The translations under genes and the position numbers were made by a program. DNA of 64,000 bases, taken from the NCBI RefSeq assembly GCF_933775445.1, contig NC_065878.1:14767395-14831394 (forward strand). The letters are read 5' to 3'. Within the stretch, counting starts at the first letter, position 1. The number at the start of each line of letters is the position of its first letter. Source of the stretch: Argentina anserina (lineage: Eukaryota > Streptophyta > Magnoliopsida > Rosales > Rosaceae). Positions 34,647 through 45,714 of this stretch are shown in pieces. Below the pieces are notes generated by a model that saw only the letters and a list, made by a program, of their open reading frames with translations, made no database searches and was not told the origin of the DNA.

Positions 34647-35584
34647 TTATTTGTTAATACTCTTTGTACTACGTTGCTTAGCATATGCAATCCATATTAA
34701 CATCCCTGGAACAAATGTGCTACGTTGGTTAGTGATTGGTTAACACTTAAGCTTGTTATGTCTAATTACATTTCCTCTATCAAATGTGCTATGTACATGC
34801 TCTGTTCATAGGCTCTTCACAGTTGCAAAGTTATTTATTGCTGAAATGGGTTGTGGATTTTTTATGTCCTATTGATCAATCCAAGGAAGAATGTGGTAAA
34901 ATATGTTTTGTTTCAAAAATATGAACTTGATCGACTTCGGTTCATAGGTAAGTAAATGAAATTTTATAAAGTGGTTTCAAAAGGTTTATGGTCAATGACT
35001 ATGTTAAATGTTGAGTATCATTGTGTTGATGTTGTGGGTTGTAGTGTTGGTTTCTCATTTCTTTGTTCTTATTGTATGTTTAGTGATTTCCTGAATTATG
35101 CTTTTATGCATAAATCACTAATCAATATTCTGTGTTTTTTAAGGTGTAATCTCTTGAACTAAAACTAATACAGAGATTATACTTTTTATGTTTATTTGAG
35201 TGATATCTTGAACTATGCTTTTATGCAGGATTCACTATTTTTTTTCTTGCATTTCTTTCTTGTGTGAGTGGATCTTGTAGTGTGGTGTGTGTTGTCAGTG
35301 TGATGTGGTATGTGAGTTAGATGTGTGACTTGATGAGGACATTGGTTTGGCAACCAACGTTGTAGTTGTAGGTTAAGGTCTCTCATGCGTGGTGAAGGAG
35401 ACCTATGTTGTGTGATGTTTTCGGTCTCTCCTGTGTGGGGTATGAGATCGTTGATCCCTCCTATGTGGCGAAGGAGATCATTAGGCCTAAGAATGTTGAG
35501 AGTAATGACGTTGTGCATTACGCCTGTGTTGTGTGAATAGGGAGTGAGGTAATATGTTATCTTTTACTTGCCTTAAGTTGTTGA

Positions 35585-35985
35585 CTAGGAAGCACGGAAA
35601 CGTGCATACACCCACGTTTCCCGCTTCCGAAGCGGAACCACTCCGGAACCATTTCGGAAACGTCCGGAAACGCTCGGAAACGCTCGGAAACGCCCGGAAA
35701 CGTGCCGGAAACGCCCGGAAACATGTTTCCAGAAAAATGAGTTTTGGAAACGCGAGTTTCCAAAAAATAAAGATTTTTTAATGTTTTTTTATTTGAGATT
35801 TTGAGTTAATTAAATTAAAAATTTATTATTATATTTATTTTTTTGTATAATTTATATATATTTTTAGTTTTTTTTATTTCGACGTTTCCAAAACGTACCC
35901 GCTTCCTAAATTTTTTGAAAAACACGCTTCCACGTTTCCAAACGTTTCGCTTCCACGTACCCGTATCCGTTTCCGTGCAGCCTAG
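35585..35985 (+). mobile_element. hAT MITE copy A (401 bp), 8-bp target duplication
   Basis: It begins CTAGGAAGCACGGAAAC and ends, reversed, CTAGGCTGCACGGAAAC (15 of 17 matches). The perfect 8-bp duplication GTTGTTGA flanks it (35577-35584, 35986-35993). The left subterminal part is an array of ~10-bp CGGAAACG repeats; the right part carries CGTTTCC/CCACGTACCCG repeats. There is no coding capacity. Confidence 0.92.
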
Positions 35986-36132
35986 GTTGTTGAGGGTGTT
36001 GTTGTTGTTGTGGTTGTTGATGGAGTCTGAGTGGTTGGTGGTTTTGTGTTGTGGAGTTTGAGTGCAGTGAGATATTGATGTTATACGTGTTGTTGTCGTG
36101 GTGACAATGTGATGATGTTGTTGTGAATTAAT

Positions 36133-36708
36133 CTAGGCTGAACGGAATCGGGTACGGGTACGTGGAAGCAAAACGTTTAGAAACGCGGAAGCGTGTTTTT
36201 CAAAAATTTTAGGAAGCGGGTACGTTTTGGAAATGTCGAAATAAAAAAAATTATATATTATACAAAAAATAAATATAATAACAAATTTTTAGTTTAAGTA
36301 ACTCAAAATCTCAAATAACTTGGTGTTCAACATTCGAAAATAATACAAATATAATAAGAGATCTAGGTATCAACAAGAGAGAAGGAGGGTCGGCAACTCG
36401 GTTGGAGGTTAAAAATATGTCGAAATAACTCATTTGACTTGACGAAAGTATGTCTAGTACTTCATTTAAAATATAAAAAATAACATAAAAACCTTTATTT
36501 TTTGGAAACTCGTGTTTCCAATTTAGAAACTCGTGTTTTCTCCGCGTTTCTAAAACACATTTTTCTGGAAACACATTTTTCTGGAAACACATTTCTGGGC
36601 GTTTTCGGGCGTTTCTGGCGCGTTTTCGGACGTTTCCGTCGAGTTTCCGGAGTGGTTCCGCTTCGAAAGCGGGAAATGTGGGTGTATGCACGTTTTCGTG
36701 CTTCCTAG
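36133..36708 (-). mobile_element. hAT MITE copy B (576 bp), inverted relative to copy A
   Basis: Same family as copy A but in the opposite orientation: it begins CTAGGCTGAACGG and ends in CGTGCTTCCTAG. The perfect 8-bp duplication GAATTAAT flanks it (36125-36132, 36709-36716). It carries about 180 bp of internal sequence (about 36310-36490) that copy A lacks. Different target duplications show that the two copies inserted independently. Confidence 0.92.
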
Positions 36709-38125
36709 GAATTAATGGTGTTGCTTACATATTGTTGAATATGTTGTGATGTTGTTGAGTAGATATATTGGTTTACTCATACCAGCTCTGAAGCTGATCG
36801 AGTTGTGTTTACAATCACGGTGTACCAATCAATGATGTAGTGTGTACTATCCCAAAAATTTATAATTATTTTTTAAATATTATTCGGAGATATTTAAATT
36901 GGTGGTGATCCAATTATATAGTACGAGAGAAAAAAACGAAAATGTTTGAGCGATTTTTACTCGGAAACGTTATCGTGAGGGGTCAAGAGTTGACTTTTTA
37001 TCCGTTAGGAATCTCAGAAAACTTCATTCGTGAAAGTCGTATAGTTCGTCAATACGTGTTCGTAGACGCGCGACATGCTTTAATCGGATGTCGTATGTGA
37101 AACTTGTTAGGAACATAAGTTTGGTTGCTGATTTTGGGATGTGTATAAAAGGAAGGAGAGGAGATTAGAAATTAAGAAAATCAGTTTTTTTTTCTTTCCA
37201 AAATCAGCTCGGTTACTGTTTACTCAATCTCGGGTACTGTTTACGTGATTTTTCCCTCTTGGTTGCCGGATCTTTCTCCGACCATATCGTCGTCGTCCGG
37301 CGACGAAATTGAGTGAGACTGGTGGTGTTGGAACCGTCTCTTCGTCTCCTACTCATCTGAGTTAGTGTTTGAGAGAGATTCAAGCTGTTTGAAGCCCATA
37401 AATGAAGAATAAAGCAGATATCCCATTTTGAAGAAGTGAGAAGAACTCCCTCCTCCGGTAACCAATCAAGGTGATTCTTCTTATGTCTTGAAGCTTGTAG
37501 GTATCAACCCTCTAAACAGTTTTATCTATTTTGAAACACACAAGGAGAATCGGCGATTTCTTTTTCTAGGGTCTGTGAATAGTGCTGATTTTATGGTCTT
37601 CGTCGATTAGACTGTTTAGGCTTGGATTTAGACTTTGTTTTCAACTAGAAAATTGTTGGAAATGTTTTTTAGATTGTGGTGGTAAATTTTGGTGATCATT
37701 TGTGGTCACCGAAATAGTGGTAGTGCCGCCACTGTTGGCGGTGTGTTGGGTCATGTTTCGGAGTAATGGTTTACTCCATTGTGATGTGCTCGTCGATATG
37801 AGCGTTTACATAGGTCACTTGCTTGCGTTAGGTTAATCCTAAGTAAGTTAGTTGTTGTTAAAGGTTTGGTGATTTTAGGTTGAATTTGTTGTTGGTTGTT
37901 TTCGGGAGTTAGACTATTCCCGGTTTGGTGGTTTACTAAGTGAAACTTGTGTCCCTTAGGTACTTGGAGTTCATTGAACCAAGTGAGTGAATCTCACTTT
38001 AGGTTATAAGTTGCTAGCGGGAGCGGAAATGTGAGTAAACCTCACGTTAAGCTACTTACCTTTGGCGGTAACTAGACGTATTCGTATTTAGTATGCGTTG
38101 ATTACTTGTATGTTGTGAGATTAGT

Positions 38126-38172
38126 AAATATATATATATATATATATGTTGATATATATATATATATATATA
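38126..38172. repeat. (TA)n tracts in the LTR
   Basis: Two TA runs of about 20 bp separated by TGTTGA. Confidence 0.85.
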
Positions 38173-39204
38173 CCTTTAAGTGATAATGAGATTGTGCATA
38201 TAATTCTATTGTTTATGTGTTGTTATATTTTATGTATCGCATTGAGATATTGTGCGCGTTTTGTTGAATTATATTGATTGTGGAGGATGAGACCGAGAGA
38301 GAATAAAATGTACCTCTCGGTAAATTGGAGGTTTATGGAGGATAATTGTATAGTTGAAGTGTATGTGTGTTTTGTTTGGCCGGAAGGGAAGAAAAAATGT
38401 ACCTTCCGGTGTTATTGATGTTTGAATGCAGTGGTGTAAGTAGTAATGATGTTGCGCTTGTATGGTTTCGCCCAGTGGCATGTGGTGAGTGTCAATATGT
38501 TCTGCTTTTAGTGGCAGTCTTGATGGTAAAATATTTGTGAGTGTGTGTATCTCGCATAGTGGCGGCCCAAGGTTGGATGTTTTGACATTGTATTAGTGTT
38601 GATGTACCTGTTAGTAGGGTTCTTGATCCACCTACCTTAAAATCGTTCTAAAAATATAATTGTTTTGAAAATACATGGACTTGATTGACTACGGTCCACG
38701 GGTAAGTAAAACATGATTTTATTGTTATGATTTTTAAAAGGGTTAATGGTTAAGAACTATGTTGTATGATTTTTTTTTTTTTAGATTTATCTGTTTGAAA
38801 GTGACTTCATGAACTACGTTATTCTGCAGGAATCACTAATTGTTCTTATGTGCAGTGTAATCTCCTGAACTAGGTTATTATGTAGGGATTACATTTTTCT
38901 TTTCTTATTTCTTCTTGTTATATGTGAATTCCTGAACTCGGCTTTCCCGCAGGATTCACTAATTGTTTTCTTGTTTTGTGGTGTGTATATATATCATGTG
39001 TGGATTAATATATATTGTACGTGTTGTTTGTGGTGTGCATATATATCATCCATGAATTGATATATATTGTCGTGGTTTTAATATTGAGTCTTGTTAAAAC
39101 ATTTTCTGGTCTTCGGACGATGATGTCATGTAAATCGGAACCAAGCCTTGGCCGTGTATTGATTACGATCAGTTAGAGCTCTAGTTTGTCTGTTGTACTA
39201 CATG

Positions 39205-39435
39205 AGGGGTAACCATGTGGGCTGCCCATCTCATGAGTACACATGTTTTAAAAAGACATTATGGTAACCAGGTGGGTTGCCCGAGTCTCATGAGTATTCA
39301 TATTTTATTGTGTTATTTGTTACGGGTAACCAGGTGGGCTGCCCGGGTTTTATGAGTACTCATATTTTCATATATTATTTGTTACGGGTAACCAGGTGGG
39401 CTGCCCGAGTCTCATGAGTACACATGTTTTAAAAA
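39205..39435. repeat. GGTAACCAGGTGGGCTGCCC tandem array, ~55-62-bp unit, 4 copies
   Basis: Copies start at about 39208, 39263, 39325 and 39387. Each holds GGTAACCAGGTGGGCTGCCC followed by a CATGAGTA block. A looser version with 'GGGTAACCAG' and 'CTCATGAG' lies at 1060-1300 in the left-edge LTR. Confidence 0.8.
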
Positions 39436-40740
39436 AATGTTGATTGTACATTTCCTTTATAAGTGATGTATGTTTAAATGTTGGTTTACTCATACGGGCT
39501 GAAAAACTTACCAGGTTTGTATTTTAAAATCCTGGTGTACCAAATCAATGTTGTAGATGATAGTTCTGCAGGTGAGGATTAGCAGGCTCGGAGAATTTAC
39601 ACGGAGGACTAAGGGTTTCATTCTTCTGTTTTTGGTGAGGATTGAGTGAATATTAATTTTCCAATTGTTTTAAAACTTGAGTGTATAAATTCGTGATGTA
39701 TTATTCGAGTCGATTGAGTTGTACTTTGAAGTCAGTTTCGATACACTGTTGTTGTAAGATGATTTCAATATATTTGAGATTATTTTAGAGTTTTCATGTC
39801 TTCGAATTAGAATTTTTATCATTCGAAATTTCGGGATCGTGACACAGTGGGTAGTGTTGCAGGTACTTCTTATTAACTGTGACAAGACAGGCCGGCAGCG
39901 TGATAGCTGAGAGTTGTTTTTTATCCCAGTTTTTCTTTTAGTTTTGGTGAGGTTTCATGAGATTTGTCGAACTGTACTTTTTACTTTCTTGTAAATAGTG
40001 AGTTTGGTTTTGAGTTGTAATCAAGTTGTTTGTTGAAACTCGATGTTGGATATTCAGCTGTTGTAATGTAATTTCATTATTGAGGTTATTTTAGAGTGTT
40101 AGTGATCTAAATTTTGAAATTTTACTGTTCAGAATTTAGGATCGCTACAGATAAGTTCTTCTTTGGTCTAATAAACTTAATATTCACACTGACCACATAG
40201 TCATCACTTACCCAGAAAAATTCATGTAAGAATTCAATTTCAAAGAATACTAGATTTCACCCATGTATAATTTCAATCTTTAATCAAAACCCAAAAACAA
40301 AAAGAGAAGAATTGAGGAATAAGAGGGAGAAATGAGTTGTTTACCTCTTAAGCAGCTGCAAACCTTAAAACGAAAGGGAGAAGTGAGAAATGGAGGTGCA
40401 CCAGGAGACTACCACGAAACAAAATGGAAATGGTGGCACTCTCTAATTGGCGAGATAGGTTTTTAGTTCAGCTTAGCTTTTATATTGGTAAGCTAGTAAT
40501 TTTCAGCCATTGCAAAGGGTACCCAATGTCATTTTTAAAATTTCACTTAATTCGCGAAACGGAAACGCACTGACTTATAATTATAAGGAAAGAGCCACTA
40601 ACTTTTGCTTATCCCTCATAGATGACTCAGGCTTTTAAGATAAGTCAGTTCTTTGTGTCTTTACCAAACGATTCTTTCTCCTCATCTTATAAGCTAAGAG
40701 CTTATAAGCTCCCCCAAACGTGCACTGTATTACATCTTCC

Positions 40741-43700
40741 CTAAATCAGCTTATGTGGCATCAACGTTTAGCTTACCTTTCAACTCTTGTGTTATCTGCA
40801 TTGTTCCCATCTTTTTTTGTAATCAGCTTGATGATTGTGAAACATATCACAAATCAAAATTTACTAGGCTGCCTTTTCCATCTGTAGGTTCTAGAGCTAC
40901 TCGTATTTTTGAAATTGTTCATTCAAATGTATGGGGTCCTGTAAAAACTGTGTCATTTGATGGTTTTAAGTATTATGTCACATTCATTGATGACTTCTCA
41001 AAATCTACATTTATGTACTTACTTAAACCCAAAAATGAGGTTGCGAATAGCTTTGCAAATTTCAACGACTTCGTAAAAAATCATTTCTCATCTAACATAT
41101 GCATCTTGAGATCAGATAATAGCACTGAATATACGTCTAAAATCATGACTTAATACCTTAATGAATAAGGCATTCTTCATCAAATAAGTTGTGTAGGAAC
41201 TCCATAACAAAATGGAGTGAGTGAGCGGAAGAATAAAGACTTGCTGGAGAAGACAAGATCCATTATGGTGCAAAAAAAAATGCCTAAATGATTTTGGTCA
41301 CAAGCTATACACATTGCTGCATATATCATAAACAAACTACTGAGTAGGGTTTTAAATTTCAAATCTCCTTTCGAGGTGCTTAAGGAAGGAAAATAAACAT
41401 TGATCATCTTTGAATCTTTGGTTGTGTGTGCTATGTGCATGTTCAACCCCTCGGCAACCCCTCTGTAAGTGTACGATTTTTTACACTGAGGGGTTGCCGG
41501 ACTTTCGGGCCCCATACACTATCAAGTATGTCCCTCTCACGAATAAGTCTAACTACTATTAATATCTCAAAACGTGTCTAGCCTCGGGTTTTCACAACAT
41601 TTAATGGATCTAAAATAATTCTTCTTGAGAACTAGACTATGAACTTAAGTAGGCCAAATCAACATAGGAGGGTTAGCTCCCCTACCTGGAATGACGTGTA
41701 GAATCTCAGCCGATACTCAAATCCAACATATAGCTGCTGTTGTTGCTCCAATTCTCTGAATGATCCTCATAACATCAAGTCTGAGTTCATGAGGTATAAA
41801 AGAAACAACATCAAAGTGCAATATCTAAAATAAGTTTACTCACTCATTTTCCCTAGTTTGACCAGGAAAACCAATTATTGACTTTACATTGACCTAGTTT
41901 TTCCTAGGTTGACCAGGAGTTGATTAAGTTCACCATATTTGACCAAAATTCGACTAATTCTCGAATGACTTGAAAATAATTTAATTATAATTATCAAACG
42001 ATATTAAGCATGTTTAAAATCTAAACACAGTCTAATCATATCAATGACTTAATTTTATTACTGACAGAATCTTAGTTAAATGATTCTCGATCCTCAAACT
42101 GGGTAAGAATCAGAAGTAACATTAGTTGTTACAAACGTTACGTTTAATTGTCGCCATTTTAAATAAGTTGGGTTTTCACTAAGTTACTTTTACGTAAAAG
42201 TAACATTGTTAAAATCATTGAGTAAAAGTAAAAAGGTAACTTATGTTAAACCATACAAGTAAAATGGTAAAACAATAAACAGTAAAACTGTAGTTATGAA
42301 TAGTAAAATTGTCAGGGGCATTTTGGTAATTTCACACTGCGGTAAAACAGAAATGACCACAGAAAAGGGTAAAAACAGGGGAATTCACCCTATGCTTCTC
42401 CAATCATGTTTCCGGCCACAAAATCATATTCTAACACTCCTAAATTAACAAACAATATCACCACAATGTCCACAACAACAGAGCAAGTCGAATTCAAGAT
42501 TACAAAGCAAGAAAGATTACAAAGTCGAATTCAACAATATTACAACTGCTACTACTCCAAAGTCTCCCAAGAAGAGAAGGGTTGGTTGCTGCAGCTCTCA
42601 ACTTGCCAAGAAGGAAGAAAACGATTGTGGAGGCACGGCAGTGATGAAACCCAGAAAAAGAGAAATTAGGTTAAGCTTCAAATTGATGAAATTGAAAGGG
42701 AGAAGAAATTTGGATTGAAACAAAAGAATTGGTCTCACCAAATCGTGGCCAAGGAAGCTCGCCGGAGCTGAAGAGCTCGCCAAAAAAATCACCCAAGGCA
42801 TCTCACTGCCTCTATTTCGATCAAGCAGAAAACAAGCTGTTTGGAGAATGATATGAAATGGAAGAAGAAGGAGATGTGAAAATGGTGGGATTGCATATGT
42901 TCTTCCTTGCCGGATGGCGACGTTGCAAGGAGGAGAAGGTGGTGGTGGTGCTAATCGGTGAAAGAATAGAGGAGAAGAAAGAAAAGGATTTCGCGAAATG
43001 AAAGAGAGAAGATAGGAAGAGAAAATGGGCTCGGGCTTTGGGCCCCGGTGAGCAAAATATTTTGGACTTTTTCTTAAAATCTTGAAAACAAATACCCAAA
43101 ACTGAAAATTATTTTTGAAATAAAACACAACTTTAGAAATTTGTAGAAACAAACACCGAGCATCTGAAAATATTCCAAAGATATTTCTGAGTTTGTGACG
43201 ACGTGTAGTTTAATATTGACGTATTAAACTACGTTTTCGACACTTCACATAAATGTCGATTAATTAGTCATAATGTGTCGGTAATCGATATTAGAAATTT
43301 CGGGTCTTACAAAAACCAGCAGAAATTCAACAAAGGATGTATCCTAGTCGTACTAGGAAACAATCTACTAGGCTACAAGGTTTCTAATTCTCTACTCCTC
43401 GGCATCCAATTGGCAATGCCATTTTTGCAGACAAGGTATCTTAGGCTCATCATGTTTTCCTTACCAAACTTGATGAGATTACTGAGCCTATATCTTTTGA
43501 AGAAGCAAATTCATCTCCAATATGGTAACAAGCTATGGATGATGAGCTTAAGGCTCTACATGATAATCAAACATGGAGCATCGTTAATCTTCCAAAAGGG
43601 AATAAGGTTGTAGGTGCAAGGTGGATCTACAAAGTGAAGTTTCACTTAGATGGCACAATAAAGAGGTGTAAAAACACGTTTAGTTGCTTGGAATTTACTC

Positions 43701-44082
43701 AAATTTTTAGAGTGGATTATAAAGAAACCTTTACACTTGTGGCAAAGATGAATTATGTTCGAGTTCTTTTGTCAGTTGTAATTAATTTTGGTTGGTCAGT
43801 ATTTCAGATGGTGTGAAGAACGCGTTCTTACATGGAGAAATGGAGGAAGAAGTCTACATGAAACGCCCACCTGGACATCCCCAAGCATCAAATCCTAAAC
43901 TTGTTTACAAGTTTCATAAGGTCATATATGGCTTGAAACAGTGTCCCCGAGCGCAGTATTCCAAGCTCAGGCCATTCCTTTTTGCTTCAGGGATCAAGAG
44001 ATGTGTTGGTGACTCTATGTTCGTTAGAACCAGTCAAGTTGGCAGGTTAGTTGTGTTGGTTTATGTAGATGATTTAATCTAA
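40741..44082 (+). pseudogene. Copia relic (integrase and RT pieces), split by an LTR
   Basis: Pieces in Copia order: WHQRLAYLS (40754), EIVHSNVWGPVK, YYVTFIDDFSKSTFMY and ILRSDNSTEY (to 41153), NGVSERKNKDLLEKTRSIM (~41215) and FGCVCYVHVQP (~41420). After the interruption at 41464-43311 come DNQTWSIVNLPKGNKVVGAR (~43562), VKNAFLHGEMEEEVYM (~43810), VIYGLKQCPRA (~43922) and VYVDDLI (44060). The reading frame changes at least three times and stops are frequent. RT is cut right after YVDD, where it joins the HIBCH relic. No LTRs of its own were identified. Confidence 0.85.
41464..43311 (-). mobile_element. LTR-like insertion in the Copia relic (minus orientation, tentative)
   Basis: The right end, reversed, reads TGTAAGACCCGAAATTTC, the canonical start of a plant Gypsy LTR. 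The left end is TGTAAGTG, giving TGTAAG...CTTACA termini. On the minus strand a 184-codon open frame (42598-43152) looks like the translated leader of such LTRs rather than a gene. No target duplication was found and some Copia sequence is lost at the junction, so boundaries are approximate. Confidence 0.5.
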
Positions 44083-44641
44083 TGAAGCCAATTTTGATGA
44101 GGGAACGAAGTGAGTTGCTAGACCCAAAGCAAGCATTTCTGGACCGTCGAATCTAGCATCTGTAAGACCAAGATACTCTCCAAAGAATCCAGGAAGTCTT
44201 GACAGAAAATAAGAGGAACCAACATCAGAAACCCTCCTATAGCTACTTCCGGCATAGCAAACACCGTCTTCTCCGTTGCCACTGGAAAGCTACCGTGTAT
44301 TGAAATACCTGCCCCTGTCCGGCTGTCCCCATGGTCATTCCATTGAGAAATGAAACCTGGGGTGTAGCCTTTGTTGCCACTAAGTACATTAAGGTGTATG
44401 CAATTGAGCAATTGAGAAAGATTTGAAAGCAGCTCTCATATCGCCATTGTAGAGATGATGAGCAACAGATGCGACGTCGCCGCCAGCGGAGGAACAGTTC
44501 AGACAACCGCTAGAGCATAGGAACTGAGAGGGAGTTCAGTTTTCGTGGCCTGTTGAGTGTCAACGTCGTCACGGATCGATTACTCGTTCGTACCAGAATC
44601 TCTGGATCGTGGTAGTGAGGATCTGAGATCGAGGAAGCCAT
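44078..44641 (-). pseudogene. 3-hydroxyisobutyryl-CoA hydrolase (CHY1/HIBCH-like), intronless fragment
   Basis: HIBCH enzymes act in peroxisomal or mitochondrial valine breakdown. The minus strand starts at ATG 44641 with MASSISD, then VTTLTLNRPRKLNSLS (family block LTLNRPK.LN.L) and RLSELFLRW. It continues with GDVASVAHHLYNGDMRAAFK, TLMYLVATKATPQVS, NGMTMG, GISIHGSFPVATEKTVFAMP and GEYLGLTDARFDGPEMLALG, then ATHFVPSSKLASL. Breaks: a TAG directly after LNSLSVPML, loss of the stretch that should link RLSELFLRW to GDVASV, and later frame changes. The C-terminal half is missing at the Copia junction. These genes normally have many introns, yet this stretch has none, so it is probably a retrocopy. 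Confidence 0.8.
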
Positions 44642-44901
44642 GTTATGATTAGTGAAAAATGGGAAATGCTCAATGAGCAATAAACTGTTTTGGCTAGTTT
44701 ATAAAGACACACTGATGAAGTGATCGATGGGACACTGAATTCGTTGTAATACTTATTAGAGAATGCAATAGTGTTGCATGCTTGTTTATAATTAGTCTAA
44801 TCACCATATGCATAAGGTGCCAATTAAGAACAATTTATAATTTTGTACGCAAAAAAAAAGACACGCTTTTACTTGTGATCAACATTTGGATTATTAGCTC
44901 T

Positions 44902-45711
44902 GCACTTAGGTGGTCATATCACCACCAAATATGAAGTTTACATGTGTGATGACTCATAAAAATGACTGACCATTGTTAATGTAATTATCAGAAAATGGAA
45001 AGCAAGCAATAATAATGCTCTTATGATGTAGTTATTAACTAGTTATTAATTGGTTAATAGAAACAAAGTACAGTATAAGCAGTACGTCAAGTTTTATGAC
45101 CCAACACCAATCATCATTTTCCTTCCTTACCGTCGAAGTGCAGTGAGGGCCGGCCCTGAGTTGTTTCGGGCTTTAGGCGAAAAATGGAAATGGGGCTCCC
45201 CACCCATATCAATGTACCAAAAACAATTTCTCCCTTATATAGTTTTACTAGTAACATAACAATATATATATAGCAACACTAAGATCATTTTACCAATATA
45301 CGGTACTAATTCAAGAACACATTTTTAAAGGATTTTTGTATATTACAAAACATAGTATTGTATTACAGTACTACTGATAAAAGGCTAAATTAAAAAAAAT
45401 CAAAGAAAAATATACTATAGGTTTAAAAGGAAGAAGAACAAAATAGAAACTTAGAAAACCAAATTTGGTTTCGCTCAGACTAAATTAAGTTAATTTTGTC
45501 ATCGATCTTCTTCTATTTTGTTTGTTTCTTATAGCTCATTTAGTTGATTCTTTTATGGATGCAAAATAATACCATACTTCGGTTTCGTTCTTTGGTATTA
45601 AGTATCATCCTACAATTCTGCAAATCTGAAGTAGAAGATGATGAACAAAAGTAGAAGATGCTGGTGATCACTTCCACATGTCATCAGCAGATGATATGAC
45701 CACCAAAGTGC
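44902..45711. mobile_element. Small TIR element (810 bp)
   Basis: The ends GCACTTAGGTGGTCATATCA and, reversed, GCACTTTGGTGGTCATATCA match at 19 of 20. TCT flanks both sides (44899-44901 and 45712-45714). A CACT start with a 3-bp duplication suggests a CACTA-type MITE, but the extra leading G leaves this open. A GGGCCGGCCCTGAG motif at ~45148 inside it resembles a hAT end. There is no coding sequence. Confidence 0.55.
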
Positions 45712-45714
45712 TCT

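Larger units (their letters stand above)
36843..39844 (+). mobile_element. Ty3/Gypsy-type solo LTR (~3.0 kb)
   Basis: The start TGTACTATCCCAAAAATTT and the end AAATTTCGGGATCGTGACA form the usual imperfect inverted termini of large plant Gypsy LTRs. Flanking bases TAGTG (36838-36842) and CAGTG (39845-39849) agree at four of five positions, a slightly decayed target duplication. Removing the segment restores a continuous LTR of the same family. Coding domains are absent, so this is a solo LTR about 3 kb long. It contains (TA)n tracts and a GGTAACC tandem array. Confidence 0.72.
34905..40149. mobile_element. Old Gypsy-type LTR remnant, split by later insertions
   Basis: The parts 34905-36842 and 39845-40149 read together as one LTR-like sequence related to the copy at 36843-39844. 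Shared blocks are 'TTGATCGACT.CGGT.CA..GGTAAGTAAA', 'TCTTGAACTA.G', 'GTTTACAATC.CGGTGTACCAA', 'TGCAGGT' and the end GGATCGCTACA at 40149. The left end cannot be fixed and is probably truncated near 34905. It hosts two hAT MITEs and a complete younger LTR. Confidence 0.55.

Noticed and set aside
1..39844. The LTRs at 1-1736 and 36843-39844 as the two ends of one element
   Set aside because: Intact host genes and unrelated elements lie between them, and their sequences are too diverged for an LTR pair.
42598..43152. 184-codon minus-strand frame with Pro- and Ser-rich segments
   Set aside because: It looks like the translated leader of a Gypsy LTR; no start context, no domain.
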